From positions 372,001 to 436,000 of the forward strand of contig NZ_FNYA01000001.1 in assembly GCF_900108955.1 (NCBI RefSeq): 64,000 bases of DNA, given 5' to 3'. The position numbers were made by a program, and so were the translations under genes. Source of the stretch: Flavobacterium terrigena (GTDB lineage Bacteria > Bacteroidota > Bacteroidia > Flavobacteriales > Flavobacteriaceae). The notes under the pieces were generated by a model. It was not told where the DNA came from. It worked only from the letters and a program-made list of their open reading frames with translations, and did not search any database. Of this stretch, positions 26,162 to 35,438 are shown piece by piece (within the stretch, counting starts at the first letter, position 1; every line of letters starts with the position of its first letter).

Positions 26162-26355
26162 TAAGGGAAAAGGCATAAGGCATAAGAGTCAAGTGAAAAG
26201 AAGTTCGAAAGTCTCAGTTAAAAGTCTCAGTTAGCAGATGTGTCACACTGAGCGGAGTCGAAGTGCTCTCGAAGCCAACAAATAAAAATCAAGTAAAAGT
26301 GAAAAGTACGAAGTACAAATTCATAATTTAAAATTCACAATTCATAATTCTCAAG
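26162..26355. repeat. 194-bp intra-operon spacer full of interspersed words
   Basis: Contains GTCTCAGTTAAAAGTCTCAG (inverted AACTGAGAC words, 26211-26237), a TGTCACACTGAGCGGAGTCG element (26241-26265) and AT-rich TTCATAATT words near 26320-26350. Such words recur in flavobacterial spacers. The adaptor and pump genes on either side are the same strand. Confidence 0.5.
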
Positions 26356-29300
26356 ATGAGTTTATCAACTTTAAGTATAAAAAGACCCGTTTTTACCATA
26401 GTAATTAACCTTTTAATTATTCTATTTGGTATTTTAGGCTATACCTATTTGGGTGTTCGAGAATTCCCATCGATTGATCCGGCGCAGATTTCTGTTCGTA
26501 CAAATTATACGGGTGCGAATTCTGATATTATCGAATCGCAAATTACGGAACCACTTGAAAAAGCAATTAATTCGATTGACGGAATTCGAAATATTACGTC
26601 TTCGAGTAATCAAGGTTCGAGTAATATTACAATCGAATTTAAACTAGAAAAAAACTTAGAAGAAGCCGCTAATGATGTGCGTGATAAAGTATCGCAAGCT
26701 GTTAGAAGTTTACCAAAAGATATTGATGCGCCACCAGTAGTTTCTAAAGCTGACGCCGATTCGGATGCAATTATTTCGATGACAGTGCAGAGTAATTCTA
26801 GAAATGCATTAGAGTTAAGTGATTATGCGGAAAACGTAATTGCAGAAAGAATTCAAACGATTCCAGGTGTGAGTGGTGTTCAAATTTGGGGACAAAAACG
26901 TTATTCGATGCGAATTTGGATTGATCCAATCAAACTAAATTCATATGGTGTAACCGTTTCAGATGTTAGAACGGCTTTAGACAAACAAAATGTAGAATTA
27001 CCTTCAGGAAAATTGACTGGTGCGAATACCGAATTAATGGTAAAAACACTTGGGAATTTATCTACAGAAAAGGAATTTAATGATATTATTATTATTTCAG
27101 ACGAAAACAAAACCGTTCGTTTAAGCGATATTGGAAATGCTTCTTTAGAATCTGAAAATTTAGAAACTAAGTTTACCGAATCAGGAAATCCGATGGTTGC
27201 CGTGGCGATTGTGCCGAAACCTGGAAGTAATTATTTAGAAATTGCCGATCAGTTTTATGCGCAATTCGATAAACTAAAAAAAGAATTACCAAAAGACATT
27301 AAAGTTGATATTGCTTTAGATAACACACTTTTCATTAAAAAATCAGTCGTTGAGGTTGCCGAAACTTTATTGATTTCGTTACTTTTAGTAGTCTTGATTA
27401 TCTTCTTATTTTTTAGAGATTGGTCTATCGCATTCCGACCGTTAATTGATATTCCGGTTTCGTTAATTGCTACGTTTTTCATCATGTATTTATGTGGTTT
27501 TTCAATCAATGTATTAACGCTTTTAGCTATTGTTTTAGCAACAGGTTTAGTAGTTGATGATGGAATTGTGGTCACGGAAAATATCTTCAAAAAAGTCGAA
27601 GAAGGTATGTCTCCCATTGAAGCTGCGATTAAAGGTTCGAATGAAATTTTCTTTGCTGTAATTTCGATTTCAATTACATTGGCGGCAGTTTTCTTACCAA
27701 TCGTCTTTTTAGAAGGATTCGTAGGACGATTGTTTCGAGAGTTTGGTGTCGTAATTGGTGCTGCGGTTTTAATTTCCGCCTTCGTATCATTAACATTAAC
27801 ACCTATGTTGAACGCCTATTTAATGAAAGGTGGCGAACAAAAGAAAACTAAATTTTATCATTTTACCGAGCCGTATTTTGTAGGTTTAAATCAAGGTTAT
27901 GCGAATGCTTTAACAAATTTCATGAAAAGAAAATGGTTGAGTTTTCCAATCATTATTGCATGTATTGGATTGATTGTGTTGTTTTTCAAAATCTTACCAA
28001 AAGAAACTGCACCTTATGACGATAGAAGTTTAGGCGTAATTAGTGTTTCTACACCAGAAGGCGCAACTTATGAATACACAGACAAATTCATGACAGAATT
28101 ATCCGATTTGATAAACGATTCTATTCCTGAGAAAAAAGTAGCTTTAGTAATTACTTCGCCAGGATTTATGTCGTCATCGGTAAATACAGGTCGTGTTCGT
28201 TTGGCTTTGGTGGAACCAGAAGAAAGAACAAAATCGCAAAAAGATATTGTTGCAGATTTAAATAAATGGACTAAAAAATATCCACAAGCGAAAGTCAATG
28301 TTTCGGAACAACCCACAATTGCGGTAAATCGTAGAGGTGGAATGCCAATTCAATATATTATTCAAGCGCCAAACTTTCAGAAATTAAGAGAAAAAATTCC
28401 TCAATTTATGGAAGAAGCGAGTAAAAATGAAACGTTCTCCAATGTGGATGTGAATTTGAAATTCAACAAACCAGAAATTAACGTAACGATTAATCGTGAA
28501 AGAGCTGAAAGTTTAGGAATTTCGGTTTTAGATGTCGCACAAACATTGCAACTTTCATTAAGTGGACAACGTTTTGGATATTTCATGCAAAATGGAAAAC
28601 AATATCAAGTCATTGGACAATTCGACCAAAAAGATCGTGATGCGCCATTGGATTTAACTTCGATGTTTGTGAGAAATAAAGAAGGAAAATTAATTCAATT
28701 AGACAATGTTGTGGAAGTGGAAGAACAAAGTAATCCGCCACAATTATTTCATAATAACAGATATATGTCGGCAACTGTTTCTGCAGGTTTAGCACCAGGA
28801 AAAAGTATGGTTGACGGAATTGAAGCAATGGACGAAATCAAAGCTAAAGTTTTAGATGAAACCTTTACTACCGATTTAGGTGGAGAATCTAGAGACTTCG
28901 TGGAAAGTAGTTCGAATACTTCTTTCGCATTCGGATTGGCTTTATTGTTAATTTATTTGATTTTAGCTGCACAATTTGAAAGTTTTATTGATCCGTTTAT
29001 TATTATTTTAACCGTACCAATGGCAGTTGCTGGAGCGTTATTCTCGCTTTGGTTATTCGGACAAACGTGGAATATTTTCAGTCAAATTGGAACCGTAATG
29101 CTTATCGGATTAGTAACCAAGAACGGAATTCTGATTGTAGAATTTGCGAATCAATTACGAGAACAAGGCAAACCAAAATACGAAGCCATTATTGAAGCTT
29201 CTGAAGCGCGTTTACGTCCAATTTTAATGACGAGTTTAGCTATTTCGCTAGGAGCTTTACCAATTGCCATGTCGATTGGAGCTGCTTCTACTAGTAGAAT

Positions 29301-29442
29301 CGGAATGGGAGTTGTAATTGTTGGTGGAACCATGTTTTCATTAATTTTGACATTATTCGTAATTCCAGCCATTTATTTAATGTGGTCGAAAGCCAAAAAA
29401 CACCGACCAGAATTTGATAATTTAGATGCTTTAGAGAAATAA
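26356..29442 (+). CDS. RND multidrug efflux permease (AcrB/HAE-1 type)
   Basis: A 1028-residue inner-membrane pump driven by proton import. It begins MSLSTLSIKRPVFTIVINLL (TM1), followed by the first porter domain with EFPSIDPAQISVRTNYTGAN. TM4 carries the proton-relay Asp pair in GLVVDDGIVVTENIF near residues 400-403. The second half repeats the layout, with FVESSSNTSFAFGLALLLIY, QIGTVMLIGLVTKNGILIVE and the TM10-type Lys in VTKNGI. The hydrophobic tail ends in a charged stretch. Works with the adaptor upstream and the channel downstream. Drug, bile-acid or lipid substrates cannot be told from sequence. Confidence 0.96.
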   Translation: MSLSTLSIKRPVFTIVINLLIILFGILGYTYLGVREFPSIDPAQISVRTNYTGANSDIIESQITEPLEKAINSIDGIRNITSSSNQGSSNITIEFKLEKNLEEAANDVRDKVSQAVRSLPKDIDAPPVVSKADADSDAIISMTVQSNSRNALELSDYAENVIAERIQTIPGVSGVQIWGQKRYSMRIWIDPIKLNSYGVTVSDVRTALDKQNVELPSGKLTGANTELMVKTLGNLSTEKEFNDIIIISDENKTVRLSDIGNASLESENLETKFTESGNPMVAVAIVPKPGSNYLEIADQFYAQFDKLKKELPKDIKVDIALDNTLFIKKSVVEVAETLLISLLLVVLIIFLFFRDWSIAFRPLIDIPVSLIATFFIMYLCGFSINVLTLLAIVLATGLVVDDGIVVTENIFKKVEEGMSPIEAAIKGSNEIFFAVISISITLAAVFLPIVFLEGFVGRLFREFGVVIGAAVLISAFVSLTLTPMLNAYLMKGGEQKKTKFYHFTEPYFVGLNQGYANALTNFMKRKWLSFPIIIACIGLIVLFFKILPKETAPYDDRSLGVISVSTPEGATYEYTDKFMTELSDLINDSIPEKKVALVITSPGFMSSSVNTGRVRLALVEPEERTKSQKDIVADLNKWTKKYPQAKVNVSEQPTIAVNRRGGMPIQYIIQAPNFQKLREKIPQFMEEASKNETFSNVDVNLKFNKPEINVTINRERAESLGISVLDVAQTLQLSLSGQRFGYFMQNGKQYQVIGQFDQKDRDAPLDLTSMFVRNKEGKLIQLDNVVEVEEQSNPPQLFHNNRYMSATVSAGLAPGKSMVDGIEAMDEIKAKVLDETFTTDLGGESRDFVESSSNTSFAFGLALLLIYLILAAQFESFIDPFIIILTVPMAVAGALFSLWLFGQTWNIFSQIGTVMLIGLVTKNGILIVEFANQLREQGKPKYEAIIEASEARLRPILMTSLAISLGALPIAMSIGAASTSRIGMGVVIVGGTMFSLILTLFVIPAIYLMWSKAKKHRPEFDNLDALEK

Positions 29443-29448
29443 TAAAAA

Positions 29449-29564
29449 GCCACGAATTCACGAATTAAAATTTAATTAAAAGAAATTCATTTCGACTACG
29501 TCGAAAATTAATTCGAATTAAAATTACTTCGTAAAACAGTAAAAAAAATTCGTGAATTCGTGGC
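29449..29564. mobile_element. MITE-like inverted-repeat element, copy 2
   Basis: Perfect 18-bp terminal inverted repeats GCCACGAATTCACGAATT (29449-29466) and AATTCGTGAATTCGTGGC (29547-29564). The interior shares TTCGACTACGTCGAA and ATTAATTCGAATTAAAATTA with copy 1, same orientation. It fills the gap between the pump and channel genes and would form a long hairpin in the operon mRNA. Confidence 0.75.
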
Positions 29565-29605
29565 AAAGAATAAAACAATTTGTGGCAAAAAGTAAAAATA
29601 ATATT

Positions 29606-30910
29606 ATGCAAAATTTATATAAAATAGCTTTTCTATTATTCCTAGGATTTTCAGCGCAAGCTCAAGAAATATTGACGCTTGAAGATGCTGTGAAAATTTC
29701 ATTGGAAAATAATTACGATATCAAAATTGCCAAAAACAATTTGAAAATCGATGAAACCAATAATAATTTAGGAACAGCAGGTATGTTGCCTTCAGTAAAT
29801 CTAAATTTGACGAATAACAACAGTTTAATTGATACCAAACAAACACAAGCTGATGGAACAGTTAGAGAATTAGACGGTGCCAAAAACATGAATTTAAGTT
29901 ATGGTGTAGGTTTAGATTGGACGATTTTTGATGGGATGAGAATGTTTTCGAGAAAAGAGCAATTAAAAGTTTTAGAAGAACAAGGAAAATCGGAATTACA
30001 AACGGCTATTTTAACCAAAGTGAGCGATGTGTATTTAACGTATTTCGATTTGGCACAACAACAACAAATGATGGCTTCTATTGATACGGCGATTGTGATT
30101 TCAAACCAAAGAGTGGAAACTGCTAAAAACAGATTTAGTATTGGAAAAGCATCGAAATTAGAAGTTTTAAACGCACAAGTAGATTTGAATACCGATTTAA
30201 GTTTATTGTTAAAACAGAAAGAAATCTACCGAATTACGAAAATCAGAATGAACGAATTATTGGTTCGAGATGTTCAAACAGATTTTAAAGTCAACCAAGA
30301 AATTACAGTAGAACAAAATTTAGATTTCAACGAATTAAGAACCACAGCTGAAAAGCAAAATCCGCAATTGCAAACGCAAATCTTAACTAAAAAAGTAGCC
30401 GATTTAAATTTGAAACAAGTGAAAGGTAATCGTTATCCAACAGTTCGATTAACTTCTGGTTATAACTTCACACGTTCAGAAGCTTCATTAGGATTCGTAA
30501 CGCAATCATCTGGACAAGGTTTTGTGTACGGAGTTTCAGCTTCATTGCCAATTTTCAACGGATTTACACAAAACAAAAATGAAAGAGTTGCAAAATACCA
30601 AGTGGAAAATGCCAATTTCCTTTTAGAACAACAAAAATTATCTTTAACATCACAATTAGCGACATTATTCGCGAGTTACCAAACGAATTTAGAATTGGTA
30701 AAAGTGGAAGAAAAGAACTTAGAAATTGCCAAACAAAACTTAGATATTACATTAGCGAAATTTAAAATCGGAACGATTACAACTCTTGAATTCAGAACCG
30801 CACAACAAAATTTCATAGAAGCTTCTGTACGATATTCTAATGCACAATATGTTACTAAACTTTCAGAAATCAACTTGAAAGAATTGGCTGGAACTTTAAA
30901 ATTAAATTAG
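29606..30910 (+). CDS. TolC-family outer-membrane efflux channel
   Basis: A 434-residue protein from the ATG at 29606, which gives a clean signal peptide (MQNLYKIAFLLFLGFSAQAQ). The longer frame from GTG 29552 starts inside the inverted-repeat element and is rejected. Two OEP repeats are visible: LTLEDAVKISLENNYDIKIA (about 23-42) with coiled helices to about 200, and a second half from about 230 (LRTTAEKQNPQLQTQILTK) to the end, with FKIGTITTLEFRTAQQNFI near the C-terminus. It forms the trimeric channel-tunnel for the RND pump. Confidence 0.92.
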   Translation: MQNLYKIAFLLFLGFSAQAQEILTLEDAVKISLENNYDIKIAKNNLKIDETNNNLGTAGMLPSVNLNLTNNNSLIDTKQTQADGTVRELDGAKNMNLSYGVGLDWTIFDGMRMFSRKEQLKVLEEQGKSELQTAILTKVSDVYLTYFDLAQQQQMMASIDTAIVISNQRVETAKNRFSIGKASKLEVLNAQVDLNTDLSLLLKQKEIYRITKIRMNELLVRDVQTDFKVNQEITVEQNLDFNELRTTAEKQNPQLQTQILTKKVADLNLKQVKGNRYPTVRLTSGYNFTRSEASLGFVTQSSGQGFVYGVSASLPIFNGFTQNKNERVAKYQVENANFLLEQQKLSLTSQLATLFASYQTNLELVKVEEKNLEIAKQNLDITLAKFKIGTITTLEFRTAQQNFIEASVRYSNAQYVTKLSEINLKELAGTLKLN

Positions 30911-30958
30911 TACTTTTAAACTCTTGTTTCTTTATACTTTAAACTTTTATTTTTAAAA

Positions 30959-31822
30959 ATGGTACAATACAACCCAAAAGATTGGATTACTTACATTTTC
31001 AAATTTCATAAATCAGATACATTTCGTCAATTAATTCCTATGATGTTATTGATTGCTGCGTATTCTGCTGCCGTTTGTTATTTAGAGATTCATTTTTTTA
31101 AACTAAAAGATGATAGTCATGTCAAAAACATTTCTATCATGCACACTACGGTTGGATTTGTATTGTCTTTACTTTTAGCTTACAGAACCAATACCGCTTA
31201 TGATCGTTGGTGGGAAGGAAGAAAATTATGGGGAAGTTTGGTTAATAATTCTAGAAATTTAGCCCTTAAACTTTCTGCGATTTTAGAAAATGAAGCGGAT
31301 AAAAATTATTTCAGAAAAATAATTCCAGGTTATGCTTCCATTTTAGCGAAACATTTAACCAATGAAGAAGTCGGTAAAGTATTGTTTGAAGGTTTAGATT
31401 TAGAAATTGACCACAACAAACACAAACCGAATCAGGTGGCGAAAATGATTTTTAGTAAAATTAACGACTTATATAAATCGAATAAAATTTCTGGCGATCA
31501 ATTAATTATTTTAAATGCCGAAATTCAATCTTTTACAGATGTTTGTGGAGCGTGTGAAAGAATTAAAAACACTCCTATTCCCTACTCTTACAGTGCGTTT
31601 ATCAAGAAATTTATTTTCTTTTACGTGATGACATTACCTTTCGGATATGTGTTTAGTTTAGGTTATTATGTAGTTCCGGTTGTAGTATTTATCTTTTATG
31701 TTTTAGCCAGTTTAGAGCTAATTGCAGAAGAAATTGAAGATCCTTTTGGCGTTGATGAAAACGATTTACCAATTGCAAAAATCGCAAGTAATATTAAAAA
31801 ACATGTAGAGGAAATTTTATAA
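30959..31822 (+). CDS. Bestrophin-like anion channel (bestrophin/UPF0187 family)
   Basis: A 287-residue integral membrane protein. Membrane segments lie at about 24-44 and 60-76, and then at 215-255 (FIFFYVMTLPFGYVFSLGYY). Family marks include AYRTNTAYDRWWEGRKLWGS (residues about 75-95), FTDVCGACERIKNTPIPYSY, and the closing acidic LIAEEIEDPFGVDENDLP. Bacterial bestrophins form pentameric channels for monovalent ions in the inner membrane. It begins 48 nt after tolC on the same strand, so it may be co-transcribed with the efflux operon. Confidence 0.92.
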   Translation: MVQYNPKDWITYIFKFHKSDTFRQLIPMMLLIAAYSAAVCYLEIHFFKLKDDSHVKNISIMHTTVGFVLSLLLAYRTNTAYDRWWEGRKLWGSLVNNSRNLALKLSAILENEADKNYFRKIIPGYASILAKHLTNEEVGKVLFEGLDLEIDHNKHKPNQVAKMIFSKINDLYKSNKISGDQLIILNAEIQSFTDVCGACERIKNTPIPYSYSAFIKKFIFFYVMTLPFGYVFSLGYYVVPVVVFIFYVLASLELIAEEIEDPFGVDENDLPIAKIASNIKKHVEEIL

Positions 31823-31837
31823 GAATTGATACCAAAT

Positions 31838-31880
31838 AAAAAATCCCGTTCTGAAAATCAGAGCGGGATTTTTTTTTATA
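31838..31880. terminator. Bidirectional terminator
   Basis: AAAAAATCCCGTTCTGA pairs with TCAGAGCGGGATTTTTT (one G-T pair) between the convergent bestrophin and transketolase genes. Confidence 0.85.
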
Positions 31881-31891
31881 AACTATAAAGA

Positions 31892-32845
31892 TTATTTTCT
31901 AGCGATAACTTTTAATGATTTCTCAATAATAGCTTTACTATTTAATCCGTATTTTTCCATTAATTGTTCTGGTGTTCCACTTTCTCCAAATGTATCATTT
32001 GTAGCAACAAATTCTTGTGGAGCTGGTTTGTTTAAACTTAAAGTTCTTGCAACACTTTCACCTAAACCTCCTAAGAAGTTATGTTCTTCAGCAGTAACTA
32101 CACAACCTGTTTTAGCAACCGATTTTAAGATAGCTTCTTCGTCTAAAGGTTTAATTGTATGAATATTGATTACTTCAGCAGAAACGCCTTGTTTTTCTAA
32201 CTCTTCCGCAGCGATTAAAGCTTCCCAAACTAAATGTCCAGTTGCAATAATTGTTACATCAGTTCCTTCGTTCAACATAATTGCTTTTCCAATTACGAAT
32301 GGTTCATCAGCTGGAGTGAAATTTGGCACTACCGGACGACCGAAACGTAAATATGCTGGACCATGATGATCAGCTAAAGCTAAAGTTGCAGCCTTAGTTT
32401 GGTTGTAATCACATGTGTTGATTACGGTCATACCTGGCAACATTTTCATTAAACCAATATCTTCTAAAATTTGGTGAGTGGCACCATCTTCTCCTAAAGT
32501 TAAACCTGCGTGAGAAGCACAAATTTTTACATTTTTATCTGAATAAGCAACTGATTGACGAATTTGATCGTACACTCTTCCTGTAGAAAAGTTAGCAAAA
32601 GTTCCAGTAAAAGGAATTTTTCCACCAATAGTTAAACCTGCAGCAATTCCAATCATGTTTGCTTCTGCAATTCCGATTTGGAAAAAACGCTCTGGATGAT
32701 TTTTCTTGAAATCGTCAAACTTTAACGAACCAATTAAATCCGCACAAAGTGCTACAACATTTTCATTTTTTTGTCCTAATTCGGTCATTCCTGCTCCAAA
32801 TCCTGAACGTGTATCTTTACTTCCTGTGTTTTCGTATTTTTTCAT
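31892..32845 (-). CDS. Transketolase, C-terminal (pyrimidine-binding) subunit
   Basis: A 317-residue half-transketolase. It carries the PYR domain with the catalytic Glu context [20 protein letters not shown] near residue 55, and [22 protein letters not shown]. The C-terminal domain begins around 195 ([20 protein letters not shown]). Transketolase moves two-carbon units between sugar phosphates in the pentose phosphate pathway using thiamine diphosphate. In many Bacteroidota the enzyme is split; its partner is 33537-34385 on the same strand. Unusually a third gene lies between the two halves, 17 nt upstream of this ATG. Confidence 0.95.
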   Translation of the reverse strand: MKKYENTGSKDTRSGFGAGMTELGQKNENVVALCADLIGSLKFDDFKKNHPERFFQIGIAEANMIGIAAGLTIGGKIPFTGTFANFSTGRVYDQIRQSVAYSDKNVKICASHAGLTLGEDGATHQILEDIGLMKMLPGMTVINTCDYNQTKAATLALADHHGPAYLRFGRPVVPNFTPADEPFVIGKAIMLNEGTDVTIIATGHLVWEALIAAEELEKQGVSAEVINIHTIKPLDEEAILKSVAKTGCVVTAEEHNFLGGLGESVARTLSLNKPAPQEFVATNDTFGESGTPEQLMEKYGLNSKAIIEKSLKVIARK

Positions 32846-32862
32846 TGTGTTGTTTTTTTAAA

Positions 32863-33537
32863 CTATCTAATTGTTTTTATAACAGTAAAATTTAAATTAG
32901 AACTTATCTTTTCAATTTTTTGAATTGTAAATTCTGAACTTAACTTACCGTCAACTAAACATAGTTGCTTTTCAAAATTATAATTTACTAATATATCTAA
33001 TTTATATTTAGATATCAGATTGTTTTTAAGTATTGGCATTTCTACTGGTTCAATATTATCTTTCTTAGAAAAATAATAGTAATGCTCGTTAATTATTTTA
33101 TTCTTCTTTTTATTTTTATATTGTGTAATATGAACTAAAACTTGGTCGTTTATTGAATCGATTTCATATTCCATTTCTTCATGGAAATTTTTATACCTTT
33201 TTGAATTAAAGGCTGGTATTACTATTTCATAAAGAATAGGATCTTTTAATTTATCTAAATCACTAATTTTCTCATATTTAAAATCAATAGTAAACTTTAT
33301 AATATCTTTTATGCCTTCAATATATATTTGAGCAATAGTATCTGTTTTAGAATATCTTAATTGCAAAGAATAAGTTGAATCTTTTGAATTTTTAAAGAAA
33401 TAACAATCCTCACTAATTCCATCTCCATAAATTTTACTACTTACTTTTGTAAAGTAATCAAAATGAAAATTATAATCTTTCTTTTGCGAAAAAGAACAAG
33501 TTGAAAATAATAAAAATAAAAGAAAAATCTTTTTCAT
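32863..33537 (-). CDS. Unknown secreted protein between the transketolase halves
   Basis: A 224-residue protein with a signal peptide (MKKIFLLFLLFSTCSFSQ); the Cys at about residue 14 lies within it and is not a clean lipobox. The mature part is rich in Lys, Tyr, Asp and Ile with alternating strands (DSTYSLQLRYSK, DQVLVHITQYKNKKKNK, EFTIQKIEKIS), suggesting a small beta protein. No family was recognised. Its ATG overlaps the stop of the upstream transketolase gene by one base (TAATG), and it ends 17 nt before the other half, so it is in the operon. It is visibly more AT-rich than its neighbours, which suggests late insertion. Confidence 0.75.
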   Translation of the reverse strand: MKKIFLLFLLFSTCSFSQKKDYNFHFDYFTKVSSKIYGDGISEDCYFFKNSKDSTYSLQLRYSKTDTIAQIYIEGIKDIIKFTIDFKYEKISDLDKLKDPILYEIVIPAFNSKRYKNFHEEMEYEIDSINDQVLVHITQYKNKKKNKIINEHYYYFSKKDNIEPVEMPILKNNLISKYKLDILVNYNFEKQLCLVDGKLSSEFTIQKIEKISSNLNFTVIKTIR

Positions 33538-34385
33538 TAATAATCTCCTAAAGTTGCTGGATTTTGGTTTAAGGCATTTTCTAATTGCTCATTACTTGGT
33601 GCTTTACCATGCCAAGCGTGCGTATACATCATAAAATCTACACCATGACCCATTTCTGTATGTAACAACACACAAACTGGTTTTCCTTTTCCTGTACGAG
33701 ATTTTGCATCAGCCATTCCGTTAATAATAGCTTCAATATTATTTCCTTCTGTAATTTCTAAAACATCCCAATCAAACGCTTCAAATTTGGCTTTAATATT
33801 ACCCATATTTAAAACATCTTTTGTAGAACCATCAATTTGCTGACCGTTTAAATCGACAGTTGCAATTAAGTTATCTACACTTTTTGCAGAAGCATACATA
33901 ATTGCTTCCCAGTTTTGTCCTTCTTGTAATTCACCATCTCCAGTTAAAACATACACTAAATTCGTATCATTATTTAACTTTTTAGCTTGAGCCGCACCAA
34001 TAGCCACAGATAAACCTTGTCCTAATGAACCAGAAGCCATTCTAATACCTTCTAAACCTTCATGAGTTGTTGGGTGACCTTGTAAACGTGTATTTAATTT
34101 ACGGAAAGTAGCTAATTCTGAAACTGAAAAATAACCGCTTCTTGCTAAAACGCTGTAAAATACTGGAGAAATATGTCCGTTTGATAAAAAGAATAAATCT
34201 TCATTGATTCCGTTCATATCAAAACCTTCATTTCTTTTCATTATGTGTTGATACAGAGTAACTAAGAATTCCGCACAGCCTAAAGAACCACCTGGATGAC
34301 CTGAATTAACTGCATGAACCATTCTTAAAATGTCTCTACGAACTTGTTGTGTAAATTGTTCTAAATTAGAAATTTGTTGTGTCAT
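33537..34385 (-). CDS. Transketolase, N-terminal (thiamine diphosphate-binding) subunit
   Basis: A 282-residue half-transketolase. Residues about 20-40 contain VHAVNSGHPGGSLGCAEFLV, and the thiamine diphosphate motif is at about 150-180: LTGDGELQEGQNWEAIMYAS, followed by the conserved Asn in DLNGQQIDG. Residues near 255 (TEMGHGVDFM) complete the site. It needs the C-terminal subunit encoded at 31892-32845 to make an active enzyme. First gene of a three-gene operon; a TATTTTTG element (minus strand, 34402-34409) could be its -7 box. Confidence 0.95.
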   Translation of the reverse strand: MTQQISNLEQFTQQVRRDILRMVHAVNSGHPGGSLGCAEFLVTLYQHIMKRNEGFDMNGINEDLFFLSNGHISPVFYSVLARSGYFSVSELATFRKLNTRLQGHPTTHEGLEGIRMASGSLGQGLSVAIGAAQAKKLNNDTNLVYVLTGDGELQEGQNWEAIMYASAKSVDNLIATVDLNGQQIDGSTKDVLNMGNIKAKFEAFDWDVLEITEGNNIEAIINGMADAKSRTGKGKPVCVLLHTEMGHGVDFMMYTHAWHGKAPSNEQLENALNQNPATLGDY

Positions 34386-34440
34386 TGTAAAAAGTTTTTT
34401 GCAAAAATAAATTTAATAATCTGTTTATACTAATCTGACT

Positions 34441-35304
34441 TTATTTTTTTATCATTAAGAATTCAACAATTTTATGAATCACAGTTGCATCACCTAAAAT
34501 TTTTCTGTGTCCTAACTTATTTGTGATTAGAATTTCTTTATCTGAAAGGTTTTCAACGATATGATGCGCTTCAGAAACTGGAATGTCTTCATCATCATTA
34601 TCATGAATTACTAAAACTGGAATTTTAACATCTTTAGCTGCCACATAAGCTGAAAAACTCTCCATTTCAAATTGATATTTCTTTTCGAAATTGTTTTTCA
34701 TCATCACAGCTATTTTATTGGGTAAACCAATTTTTTCCACGAAAGTATTTACAATATTAATAACACTATTTCCACTTCCGATAATAACCGCTTTTTTGAC
34801 TTGCAAGCCTTTTTTAATCGCATTTAAAATTGACATTCCGCCAAGTGAATGACCAACAGCAAATTCAAATGGTCCGTGATCTTTTTCCACTTCTAAAATC
34901 GATTCAATAAACTCCAACATTAAAGTAGTTTTTGTTCCCGATTTTCCGTGAGCTGGTGCATCAAAACTTATAGTAGAATAGCCATTTTCTAAAAAAGCAT
35001 CTGCAATTTTAACTAATTGTGTACCTCTACCCGACCAGCCATGAACCAAAAGTATTTTTTTATTTGAATTTCCATAAGCATACACCACAATTTCTTTATC
35101 GATTGACGGAACGAACAATTTCGTTTGAACGGATTCCGATTCCATATGAAATTCGCGTTTTGGAATTTTATGTTTGATGGGAGTAATAAACAATTTTCGA
35201 GCAAACCTTTCTGCCAAATTACTTGAAAAAAAATTTAAGATTTTTGCAAAATAAAGTATTGATTTAGGTACATTATTTTCAATTTGTTTATTTTTTTTTG
35301 TCAT
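34441..35304 (-). CDS. Alpha/beta hydrolase
   Basis: A 287-residue cytosolic enzyme. The oxyanion region is LLVHGWSGRGTQ (residues about 85-96), the nucleophile elbow is AVGHSLGGMS with Ser153, the acid is likely in VLVIHDNDDEDIPVSEAHH and the His in TNKLGHRKILGD. The first 50 residues are basic and amphipathic without a signal. Esterase, lipase or thioesterase activity is possible, but the substrate is unknown. Divergent from the M48 lipoprotein gene; CAAAATTA at 35321-35328 (TAATTTTG on the minus strand) is a likely -7 box. Confidence 0.85.
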   Translation of the reverse strand: MTKKNKQIENNVPKSILYFAKILNFFSSNLAERFARKLFITPIKHKIPKREFHMESESVQTKLFVPSIDKEIVVYAYGNSNKKILLVHGWSGRGTQLVKIADAFLENGYSTISFDAPAHGKSGTKTTLMLEFIESILEVEKDHGPFEFAVGHSLGGMSILNAIKKGLQVKKAVIIGSGNSVINIVNTFVEKIGLPNKIAVMMKNNFEKKYQFEMESFSAYVAAKDVKIPVLVIHDNDDEDIPVSEAHHIVENLSDKEILITNKLGHRKILGDATVIHKIVEFLMIKK

Positions 35305-35403
35305 AATTTATTTTTTTGTTCAAAATTATAATAACCGTTTTAAATAAATATAATTTTAGAACTATTTTATAAAATTATATAAAAAAATAATTATTAAATC
35401 AAC

Positions 35404-35411
35404 TATCTTTG
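35404..35411 (+). promoter_or_regulatory. -7 box of the M48 lipoprotein gene
   Basis: TATCTTTG, 27 nt before the ATG; no clear TTG upstream. Confidence 0.4.
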
Positions 35412-35438
35412 CTTTGGTAATATAAAAATAAAGTAAAT

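Noticed and set aside
24818..29564. Composite transposon made by the two inverted-repeat elements
   Set aside because: The elements have no transposase and no evident target duplication, and tolC of the same operon lies outside them.
29552..29605. GTG start extending the TolC frame upstream
   Set aside because: The extension lies in the MITE-like element; the ATG at 29606 gives a proper signal peptide.
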